This document shows, one piece after another, positions 43,075-49,919 of a stretch of 64,000 nt of DNA. The DNA is from Nocardioides alkalitolerans (GTDB taxonomy: Bacteria > Actinomycetota > Actinomycetes > Propionibacteriales > Nocardioidaceae). Where the stretch lies: positions 372,001 through 436,000 of the forward strand of contig CP116227.1 in the NCBI GenBank assembly GCA_038184435.1. The letters run 5' to 3'. The notes beneath the pieces are model-generated. The model saw nothing but the letters and a program-made list of their open reading frames with translations. It was not told where the DNA came from and did no database searches. Numbering within the stretch: the stretch's first letter is position 1; the number at the start of each line of letters is the position of its first letter. Position numbers and translations under genes: made by a program.

Positions 43075-44853
43075 ATGATCCTGCGCATGTCCCAGCTGTT
43101 CGTCCGCACGCTCCGCGACGACCCCGCCGACGCGGAGGTGCCGAGCCACCGGCTGCTGGTCCGCGCGGGTTACATCCGTCGTGCCGCGCCGGGCATCTAC
43201 ACCTGGCTGCCGCTGGGCCTGCGCGTCTACCGCAAGGTCGAGCAGATCGTGCGCGACGAGATGGACGCCATCGGTGCGCAGGAGCTGCAGTTCCCCGCGC
43301 TGCTGCCCAAGGAGCCCTACGAGGCGACGAACCGGTGGACGGAGTACGGCGACGGCATCTTCCGCCTGCAGGACCGCAAGGGCGCCGATTACCTCCTCGG
43401 TCCCACCCACGAGGAGATGTTCACCCTCACGGTGAAGGACCTCTACTCGTCCTACAAGGACCTGCCCGTCTGGCTCTACCAGATCCAGACGAAGTACCGC
43501 GACGAGGCGCGTCCCCGCGCCGGCCTCATGCGCGGCCGCGAGTTCGTCATGAAGGACTCCTACTCCTTCGACGTCGACGACGCCGGCCTGGAGCGGTCCT
43601 ACGAGGCCCACCGCTCGGCGTACGTCCGCATCTTCGACCGCCTCGGCTTCGACTACGCGATCGTGAAGGCGACGTCCGGCGCGATGGGCGGCTCGCGGAG
43701 CGAGGAGTTCCTCGCGCGGCTCGACGTGGGCGAGGACACCTACGTGCGCAGCCCCGGGGGGTACGCCGCGAACGTCGAGGCCGTCACGACCCCGGCGCCC
43801 GACCCCCTGCCGTACGACGACGTGCCCGCCGCCCACGCCGAGGACACGCCCGCGACCCCGACCATCGCGACGCTGGTCGACCACCTCAACGAGGCGTTTC
43901 CCCGCGAGGACCGGCCCTGGACCGCCGCGGACACGCTGAAGAACGTGCTGCTCATGCTGACGCACCCCGACGGCACCCGGGAGCCGCTCGCCGTGGGTCT
44001 GCCCGGTGACCGCGAGGTCGACCAGAAGCGGCTCGAGGGCCAGCTCGAGCCGATCGAGGTGGCCCCCATGACCGACGAGGAGCTGAAGGAGTTCCCGGCG
44101 CTGGTCAAGGGCTACATCGGTCCCGCGCACGAGGGCCGCACCATCCTGGGCGAGGAGTCCGAGTCGGGGATCCGCTACCTGGTCGACCCCCGCGTCGTCA
44201 CGGGCACGCGCTGGGTGACCGGCGCGAACGTCGAGGGCCAGCACGTCATCGACCTCGTCGCCGGCCGTGACTTCACCCCCGACGGCACCATCGAGGCCGC
44301 CGAGGTCCGCGCCGGCGACCCCGCCCCCGACGGGTCCGGTCCGCTCGAGCTCGCCCGCGGCATCGAGATGGGCCACGTGTTCCAGCTCGGCCGCAAGTAC
44401 GCCGAGGCCCTCGGCCTCAAGGTGCTCGACGAGAACGGGAAGCTCGTGACGGTGACCATGGGCTCCTACGGCATCGGCGTCTCCCGGGCCGTCCCCGTCA
44501 TCGCGGAGTACAACCACGACGAGGCCGGTCTCGTGTGGCCCCGTGAGGTGGCCCCGGCGGACGTGCACGTGGTCGCGGCGGGCAAGGGCGAGGAGCTCTT
44601 CGCCGCCGCGGAGCGGATCAGCGCCGAGCTGTCGGCCGCGGGGCTCGACGTCGTCTACGACGACCGGGCCGGCAAGGTCAGCCCCGGCGTGAAGTTCAAG
44701 GACGCCGAGCTCATCGGCATCCCGACGATCGTCGTGGTCGGCAAGGGCCTGGCGGACGGCGTGGTGGAGATCAAGGACCGCCGGAGCGGCGACCGCGAGG
44801 AGGTCGCGATCGACGCCGTGGTCGAGCGCACCCTCGCCGCCGTCCGCGGCTGA
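43075..44853 (+). CDS. proS: Prolyl-tRNA synthetase
   Basis: Class II aminoacyl-tRNA synthetase, bacterial type with the INS editing domain between motifs 2 and 3. Motif 1 region: HRLLVRAGYIRRAAPGIYTWLPLGLRVYRKVEQIVRDEM; motif 2: YQIQTKYRDEARPRAGLMRGREFVMKDSYSFD; INS domain about residues 225-400; motif 3: TMGSYGIGVSRAVPVIAEY. C-terminal anticodon domain (DVHVVAAGKGEELF...). 592 aa. The start is set by the leaderless element and the conserved MSQLFVRTLRDDPADAE. Confidence 0.97.
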   Translation: MILRMSQLFVRTLRDDPADAEVPSHRLLVRAGYIRRAAPGIYTWLPLGLRVYRKVEQIVRDEMDAIGAQELQFPALLPKEPYEATNRWTEYGDGIFRLQDRKGADYLLGPTHEEMFTLTVKDLYSSYKDLPVWLYQIQTKYRDEARPRAGLMRGREFVMKDSYSFDVDDAGLERSYEAHRSAYVRIFDRLGFDYAIVKATSGAMGGSRSEEFLARLDVGEDTYVRSPGGYAANVEAVTTPAPDPLPYDDVPAAHAEDTPATPTIATLVDHLNEAFPREDRPWTAADTLKNVLLMLTHPDGTREPLAVGLPGDREVDQKRLEGQLEPIEVAPMTDEELKEFPALVKGYIGPAHEGRTILGEESESGIRYLVDPRVVTGTRWVTGANVEGQHVIDLVAGRDFTPDGTIEAAEVRAGDPAPDGSGPLELARGIEMGHVFQLGRKYAEALGLKVLDENGKLVTVTMGSYGIGVSRAVPVIAEYNHDEAGLVWPREVAPADVHVVAAGKGEELFAAAERISAELSAAGLDVVYDDRAGKVSPGVKFKDAELIGIPTIVVVGKGLADGVVEIKDRRSGDREEVAIDAVVERTLAAVRG

Positions 44854-44869
44854 CGCCGGGAGTCGCTCG

Positions 44870-46384
44870 ATGGGCCACTCGGACCGCATCACCTGCCCCG
44901 TCCTGTCCACGCGCGTCACGACGGCCGAGGAGGCGGCGCGGCACGTCGAGCACGGCATGTCGGTCGGCATCAGCGGCTTCACCGGCGCCGGGCACCCCAA
45001 GGCCGTGCCCGGTGCGCTGGCCGACCGGATCGCGGTCGCCCACGACCGCGGGGAGGACTTCCGCATCGGGCTGTGGTCGGGGGCCTCCACCGCGCCCGAG
45101 GTCGACGGACGTCTCGCCGAGGTGCACGGGCTCGACAAGCGGCTGCCCTACAACGGCGACCCGACCCTGCGGCGGCTCATCAACTCCGGCGAGGTCGACT
45201 ACGTCGACGCCCACCTCTCCCACACCGCCCAGCAGGCGTGGTTCGGCTTCTACGGTCCGCTGGACCTCGCGATCGTCGAGGTCGCGGCCGTGCTGCCCAA
45301 CGGGCTCCTCGTCCCCGGCAGCTCGGTCGGCAACAACAAGGCGTGGCTGGAGCGGGCCGAGAAGGTCGTGCTCGAGGTCAACCACTGGCAGCCGCGGGAC
45401 CTCGAGGGGTTCCACGACGTCTACTACGGCACCGCCCTGCCGCCGCACCGGCTGCCGATCCAGATGACGCACCCCATGCAGCGGATCGGCGACCCCTACC
45501 TGCGGGTCGACCCCGCGAAGGTGGTCGCGGTCGTGGAGACGAACGCCCCCGACCGCAACTCCCCGCTCAGCGCGCCCGACGACGCCTCGCGCGACATGGC
45601 GGGCTTCCTCGTCGACTTCCTGCGCCACGAGGTCGCCGCCGGCCGCATCCCGCCGAGCCTGCTGCCGCTGCAATCGGGGGTGGGCAACGTGGCCAACGCG
45701 GTGATGGAGGGCCTGCTCACGGCGGAGTTCACCGGCATGACCGCCTTCACCGAGGTCATCCAGGACGGGCTGCTCGACCTGCTCGACGCCGGCAAGCTCG
45801 ACGCGGTGTCGGCGACCTCCTTCGGTCTGTCCGAGGACGGGGCCCGACGCTTCCTCGCCGACCCCGGGCACTACAAGGGCCGGATCCTGCTGCGCAGCCA
45901 GGAGATCTCCAACCACCCGGAGCTCGTGCGCCGGCTCGGGGTGATCGCGATCAACGGGATGATCGAGGCGGACGTCTACGGCAACGTCAACTCCACCCAC
46001 CTCATGGGCAGCGCGATCATGAACGGCATCGGGGGCAGCGGGGACTTCGCCCGCAACGCCTACCTCAACTTCTTCGTCTCGCCCTCGACGGCAAAGGGCG
46101 GCAGCATCTCGTCGATCGTCCCGATGGTCAGCCACGTCGACCACACGGAGCACGACGTGCACGTGCTCGTGACCGAGCGCGGCCTGGCGGACCTCCGCGG
46201 GCTCTCGCCGACCGACCGGGCAGACCGCGTCATCGAGCACTGCGCGCACCCGGACTACGCCGATCGGCTCCGCGACTACGTCGACCGGGCGAAGGCGTCC
46301 CGGCCCGAGGCCCGGCACACCCCCCACCTGCTGGACGAGGCCCTGGGATGGCACCGGGCGTTCCTCCGCGACGGCCGGATGTGA
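44870..46384 (+). CDS. Acetyl-CoA hydrolase / succinyl-CoA:acetate CoA-transferase family
   Basis: 504-aa CoA-transferase of the AarC/Cat1 type. N-terminal half: HGMSVGISGFTGAGHPKAVPGALADRI, DFRIGLWSGASTAPEVDG, YVDAHLSHTAQQAWFG. The catalytic Glu is expected in KVVAVVETNAPDRN; the C-terminal half has GVGNVANAVMEGL, TEVIQDGLLDLLDAGKLDAVSATSFGLSE and GSAIMNGIGGSGDFARNAYLNFF. It moves CoA between succinyl-CoA and acetate or hydrolyses acetyl-CoA, linking acetate to the TCA cycle. Starts 16 bp after proS, so it may be read from the proS promoter; the functional link is not obvious. Confidence 0.93.
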   Translation: MGHSDRITCPVLSTRVTTAEEAARHVEHGMSVGISGFTGAGHPKAVPGALADRIAVAHDRGEDFRIGLWSGASTAPEVDGRLAEVHGLDKRLPYNGDPTLRRLINSGEVDYVDAHLSHTAQQAWFGFYGPLDLAIVEVAAVLPNGLLVPGSSVGNNKAWLERAEKVVLEVNHWQPRDLEGFHDVYYGTALPPHRLPIQMTHPMQRIGDPYLRVDPAKVVAVVETNAPDRNSPLSAPDDASRDMAGFLVDFLRHEVAAGRIPPSLLPLQSGVGNVANAVMEGLLTAEFTGMTAFTEVIQDGLLDLLDAGKLDAVSATSFGLSEDGARRFLADPGHYKGRILLRSQEISNHPELVRRLGVIAINGMIEADVYGNVNSTHLMGSAIMNGIGGSGDFARNAYLNFFVSPSTAKGGSISSIVPMVSHVDHTEHDVHVLVTERGLADLRGLSPTDRADRVIEHCAHPDYADRLRDYVDRAKASRPEARHTPHLLDEALGWHRAFLRDGRM

Positions 46385-46412
46385 GACCGGAGGCACCTTC
46401 ACATTCTCGCAA

Positions 46413-46474
46413 TGCAGAAAGTTGCAACGCATCAGCCGTTTACGGGAGGCGGCGGCGCGTTACAAACTTCTGCA
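46413..46474 (+). repeat. Imperfect inverted repeat, relatively AT-rich
   Basis: Arms 46413-46430 and 46457-46474 match at 15 of 18 positions (ends TGCAGAA and TTCTGCA). It lies 29 bp after the CoA-transferase stop, in a stretch noticeably poorer in GC than its surroundings. Confidence 0.55.
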
Positions 46475-46510
46475 GACGGAACGAACTGACGGACGTTTCG
46501 CAGCAACGAC

Positions 46511-46563
46511 GGACTCGGCTCCTTCGGGGGAGATCTCGGGACTTCCTCGGAGGAGCCGAGTCC
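46511..46563 (+). other. Long-stem hairpin in the CoA-transferase/DUF4439 gap
   Basis: GGACTCGGCTCC (46511-46522) pairs with GGAGCCGAGTCC (46552-46563); the stem extends by a pair on each side and by CG(T) beyond an A-A mismatch. The loop is about 29 nt. Confidence 0.55.
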
Positions 46564-46609
46564 GACGTCGCACTTCTCGGGGAATCTCGCGGATCGGGCC
46601 GCGAGTCAT

Positions 46610-46641
46610 GAAGGGCCTCGGCCAGCTGGCCGAGGCCCTTC
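46610..46641 (+). terminator. Bidirectional terminator, perfect palindrome
   Basis: GAAGGGCCTCGGCC (46610-46623), AGCT, and the exact complement (46628-46641). It ends the CoA-transferase unit from the left and the DUF4439 unit from the right. Confidence 0.8.
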
Positions 46642-46676
46642 GTGCGTCTCCGAGCACCCCAGCCGGGCCGTCGGGC

Positions 46677-47093
46677 TCAGTCCGCGCCGGGCAGGTCCTC
46701 GGCGCCGCCGCCGAAGCCGAGACCGCGCACGGCGGCGTCCCGCAGCGCGGCCACGGCCGTGCGGCGCCGCTCGCCGCTGGTGCTCGCCACCACGAACCCG
46801 TACGTCGCGGCTGCGGCCCCCTCCGCAGCGACGGCCGCCGCCCGTACCTCGTCGGACGTCGTCAGGGGTGTCGGCGCGACGTACGAGGCGGCGGCCGCCA
46901 CAGGCTCCGCCCCGTCGTCGAGCACGAGGGCGGCGAGGGTGTCGCGGCGGGCGCGATGGGCGACGTACGCGCTCGTGAGGGCGGTGTGGAGCTCCGGCTC
47001 GGCCGAGGCGGACGTCCGCGCGCCGAGCAGGGCGTAGAGCCAGACGGCCGCGTGCTCGGCCTCGAGGGCGGTCTGGAGCGCCTCGGTCGTCAT
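46677..47093 (-). CDS. DUF4439 ferritin-like protein
   Basis: 138-aa helical protein: TTEALQTALEAEHAAVWLYALLGARTSA, with Glu and ExxH spaced as in ferritin-like four-helix bundles, and AYVAHRARRDTLAALV and AAAVAAEGAAAATYGFVVAS continuing the bundle. It matches DUF4439, an actinobacterial family. The ATG overlaps the upstream lipoprotein stop by 4 bp, so the two are coupled. Metal binding is possible but untested. Confidence 0.82.
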   Translation of the reverse strand: MTTEALQTALEAEHAAVWLYALLGARTSASAEPELHTALTSAYVAHRARRDTLAALVLDDGAEPVAAAASYVAPTPLTTSDEVRAAAVAAEGAAAATYGFVVASTSGERRRTAVAALRDAAVRGLGFGGGAEDLPGAD

Positions 47094-47692
47094 GCGGACG
47101 CCCGGGCGAGGAGGAGCAGCTGCTGGTCGACGGCGGCGGCCATCGCGGCGAGGGTACGGGCCAGCGGGCCGCTGTCGGCCGCGACCGCGAGCTCCGTGAG
47201 CGTCGCGGCGAGGTCGTTCTCGGCCGTGCGCACCTCCGCGAGCGCGGCCGCCGGGTCGAGCACGGGGTCCGCGGAGGTCCCCGCCCCCTCGGTCGTGCCC
47301 GCACCGGTCGGCGCGCCGGTGTCGTCGGTGCGGTCGTCCGAGCCGGCCGCCTCGGCGAGCAGGCCGAGGTGGACGTCGTGGACGTCGAGCAGGGGCGTCA
47401 ACGCGGGCGCGAGGGTCGCGTGGGTCGCGCGGGCGGTCGCGGCCAGGTCTCGCGCCGTACCTATCGCTGCCACGGCCTCGTCGACCCGCTCCACGTCGGC
47501 GGACGTGCCGTCCTCCGTGGCGGTCACCACACCGTCGGGCGTGCCGGGGTCGCCGTCGCAGGCGGCCAGCAGGGGCACGGCGACCAACGCGGCGGGCGCG
47601 GCGACCACGGCCCGGCGCGAGGTGCGCCGGGCGGCCGGCGCCAGGGCCGGAGACAGCGCCGGGGCCGACGGACGGGACGGGGCAGGGACCAC
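47090..47692 (-). CDS. Lipoprotein paired with the DUF4439 protein
   Basis: 200-aa protein with a twin-Arg-containing N-terminus (ARRTSRRAVVAAPAALVAVPLLAAC), suggesting a Tat-exported lipoprotein with lipobox LAAC. The rest is Ala/Thr/Asp-rich and helical (VERVDEAVAAIGTARDLAATARATHATLAPALTPLLDVHDVHLGLL ... LARTLAAMAAAVDQQLLLLA), itself ferritin-bundle-like in pattern, with an acidic Gly/Thr linker in the middle. The GTG at 47692 is preceded by TAACCT and 6 nt, the leaderless pattern. Function unknown. Confidence 0.75.
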   Translation of the reverse strand: MVPAPSRPSAPALSPALAPAARRTSRRAVVAAPAALVAVPLLAACDGDPGTPDGVVTATEDGTSADVERVDEAVAAIGTARDLAATARATHATLAPALTPLLDVHDVHLGLLAEAAGSDDRTDDTGAPTGAGTTEGAGTSADPVLDPAAALAEVRTAENDLAATLTELAVAADSGPLARTLAAMAAAVDQQLLLLARASA

Positions 47693-47698
47693 GCGGGG

Positions 47699-47704
47699 AG
47701 GTTA
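47699..47704 (-). promoter_or_regulatory. -10 TAACCT (minus strand), leaderless start of the lipoprotein operon
   Basis: Read on the minus strand: TAACCT, 6 nt (CCCCGC), then GTG at 47692-47690. Confidence 0.55.
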
Positions 47705-47807
47705 GCGTCCGCTCCGTTTCGGGGGGCGCCCCGGCTGCCTTATGGTGGTCGACGGCGCGCATGCGTGTGCGCCGGGCAGCACGACAACAGCACAGGAGGC
47801 AGCAGGC

Positions 47808-48308
47808 GTGAGCAGCAAGCAGGACGCCGTCGTCGGCGCCGTGGAGTCGGCGATCGCCGGCCCTCTCGCGGAGCTGGGGATGGACCTGGAGGCGGTGGAG
47901 CTGACGCCCGCCGGCAAGCGCAGGGTGCTGCGGATCGCGGTCGACAAGGACGGCGGGGTGGACCTCGACGAGGTCGCTGCCGCCACGAAGGCCATCTCCA
48001 CGGTGCTGGACGACGCGGACGTGCTGGGCGAGCAGCCCTACACCCTCGAGGTCACCTCCCGCGGCGTGGACCGGCCCCTGACCCACCCCCGCCACTGGCG
48101 TCGCAACGCGGACCGGCTGGTGCGCGTCTCGCTCGTCGAGGGCGGCGACCTGGTCGGGCGCATCGTCGGCAGCGACGAGACCGGCGCCCTCGTGGACCCG
48201 GAGACGAAGGGCGCGGAGCCCGCCCGCGTGGAGTACGCCGACATCGCGCGCGCCGTCGTGCAGATCGAGTTCAACCGGCGGCGTGCCGCCGAGGAGGAGA
48301 ACGCCTGA
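47808..48308 (+). CDS. rimP: Ribosome maturation factor RimP
   Basis: 30S assembly factor. Family features: LGMDLEAVELTPAGKRRVLRIAVDKDGGVDLDEVAAATKAISTVLDD and the conserved YTLEVTSRGVDRPLTHPRHWRRN. 166 aa. The GTG at 47808 has CAGGAGGCAGCAGGC upstream. The stop overlaps nusA (TGATG), beginning the rimP-nusA-ylxR-infB cluster. Confidence 0.95.
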   Translation: MSSKQDAVVGAVESAIAGPLAELGMDLEAVELTPAGKRRVLRIAVDKDGGVDLDEVAAATKAISTVLDDADVLGEQPYTLEVTSRGVDRPLTHPRHWRRNADRLVRVSLVEGGDLVGRIVGSDETGALVDPETKGAEPARVEYADIARAVVQIEFNRRRAAEEENA

Positions 48309-49327
48309 TGGACATCGACATGAGCCTCCTGCGCGTCCTCGAGCGCGAGAAGGAGATCCCCTTCGACGTGCTCGTCGAGGCCATCGAGCAGGCCCTGCTG
48401 ACGGCCTACCAGAAGTCCCCGGGCGCGAGCTCCAAGGCGCGGGTCGACCTCGACCGCAAGTCCGGCCGGGCCCGCGTGCTCGCGACGGAGCTGGACGACG
48501 AGGGCAACCCGGTGGGCGAGTTCGACGACACCCCCGCCGGCTTCGGTCGCATCGCTGCGACGACGGCGAAGCAGATCATGCTGCAGCGCCTGCGGGACGC
48601 CGAGGACGAGATCAAGTTCGGCGAGTTCTCCGGCCGTGAGGGCGACATCGTCTCCGGCGTCATCCAGCAGGGCCGCAACCCCGACGACGTGATGGTGGAC
48701 CTCGGACGCCTCGAGGCGCTGCTGCCGCCGGGCGAGCGGGTGCCGGGGGAGCGGTACGTGCACGGCGAGCGCATCAAATGCTTCGTCGTCTCGGTGCGCA
48801 AGGGCATGCGCGGCCCGCAGGTCACGCTGTCGCGGACCCACCCCCACCTCGTCACCAAGCTGTTCGCCCTCGAGGTGCCGGAGATCGCCGACGGCACCGT
48901 CGAGATCGCGGCGATCGCCCGCGAGGCCGGTCACCGCTCCAAGATCGCGGTGCGCACCACCGTGCCCGGCGTCAACGCCAAGGGCGCCTGCATCGGCCCC
49001 GTCGGCCAGCGCGTGCGCAACGTGATGTCGGAGCTGAACGGCGAGAAGATCGACATCGTCGACTGGGCCGACGACCCCGCGCGTCTCGTGGCCAACGCCC
49101 TGTCGCCCGCCCAGGTGACGAGCGTGACCGTCGTCGACGCGGCCGCGCGCGCCGCCCGTGTGGTCGTGCCCGACTTCCAGCTCTCCCTCGCCATCGGCAA
49201 GGAGGGGCAGAACGCCCGGCTCGCCGCGCGGCTGACCGGCTGGCGCATCGACATCCGCTCCGACGAGGAGACCCCGGAGGACGCACCGGAGATCGCTCCG
49301 GAGAGCGGCTCCGCGACCGAGGACTGA
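48308..49327 (+). CDS. nusA: Transcription termination/antitermination factor NusA
   Basis: RNA polymerase-associated elongation factor. N-terminal domain: LLRVLEREKEIPFDVLVEAIEQALLTAYQKSPG; S1 domain around GREGDIVSGVIQQGRNPDDVMVDLG; then two KH domains (GACIGPVGQRVRNVMSELNGEKID and LAIGKEGQNARLAARLTGWRIDI). 339 aa; it ends in a short acidic tail without the extra C-terminal repeats of E. coli NusA, as usual in actinobacteria. Confidence 0.97.
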   Translation: MDIDMSLLRVLEREKEIPFDVLVEAIEQALLTAYQKSPGASSKARVDLDRKSGRARVLATELDDEGNPVGEFDDTPAGFGRIAATTAKQIMLQRLRDAEDEIKFGEFSGREGDIVSGVIQQGRNPDDVMVDLGRLEALLPPGERVPGERYVHGERIKCFVVSVRKGMRGPQVTLSRTHPHLVTKLFALEVPEIADGTVEIAAIAREAGHRSKIAVRTTVPGVNAKGACIGPVGQRVRNVMSELNGEKIDIVDWADDPARLVANALSPAQVTSVTVVDAAARAARVVVPDFQLSLAIGKEGQNARLAARLTGWRIDIRSDEETPEDAPEIAPESGSATED

Positions 49328-49397
49328 GGTCCGCGGGCCCGCCCGCGCCTCGTCCGCTGCTCCCCGACGCGGTTTCGGTCCGCGAGCGGCGGAGGAG

Positions 49398-49403
49398 TAG
49401 AGT
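49398..49403 (+). promoter_or_regulatory. -10 TAGAGT, leaderless start of ylxR
   Basis: TAGAGT, 7 nt (GTGACGA), then GTG at 49411. Confidence 0.6.
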
Positions 49404-49410
49404 GTGACGA

Positions 49411-49767
49411 GTGGCTCGCGGTCGGGATGCTGACGCGGGTACGGACGGAGCGCTCGACCCCCTCGAGGGGACGGGCCCGGTCCGGACCTGCATCGGGTGC
49501 CGGCGACGGGCCACGAAGAGCGAGTTGTTGCGGGTGACCGTGCGGCTCGGCGCCGACGGCCAAGAGGTCGTGGCGCCGGATCCGTCGGCGACCGCACCCG
49601 GGCGGGGCGCCCACCTGCACCCCGTGCGCGAGTGCTACGACCTCGCGGTCCGGCGGAAGGCATTCTCCCGTGCCCTGCGGCGCGGAGGGCTGCCCGTCGA
49701 CGCCGTGGGGGAGCACCTCGACACGCTCGCCACCACCCCCTCGCGGAGCGGTGGAAGCACGACCTGA
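49411..49767 (+). CDS. ylxR: YlxR (DUF448) RNA-binding protein
   Basis: 118-aa protein with the family signature RTCIGCRRRATKSELLRVTV and GRGAHLHPVRECYDLAVRRKAFSRALR. In Bacillus the homologue (RnpM) binds RNase P RNA; conserved position between nusA and infB supports an RNA role. The short N-terminal extension and Ser/Thr-rich tail are not conserved. The start is fixed by the leaderless -10. Confidence 0.93.
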   Translation: MARGRDADAGTDGALDPLEGTGPVRTCIGCRRRATKSELLRVTVRLGADGQEVVAPDPSATAPGRGAHLHPVRECYDLAVRRKAFSRALRRGGLPVDAVGEHLDTLATTPSRSGGSTT

Positions 49768-49919
49768 CCGACCGACGAGGTCGCCCGCCGTGGGCGACCG
49801 CGACCAGAAGCTGGAGCAAGCAGCTCATGAGCACTCGATGAGTAACTCGCAATGAGTTTGCAACACCCACCAACGGTCTGAGACCCCCCGGAACCGGGTC
49901 GCAGGCCAGAAGGAGAAAC

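Noticed and set aside
46413..46474. RamB-type acetate regulator site downstream of the CoA-transferase
   Set aside because: The similarity to published RamB motifs is loose and the position is downstream of the gene, between convergent units.
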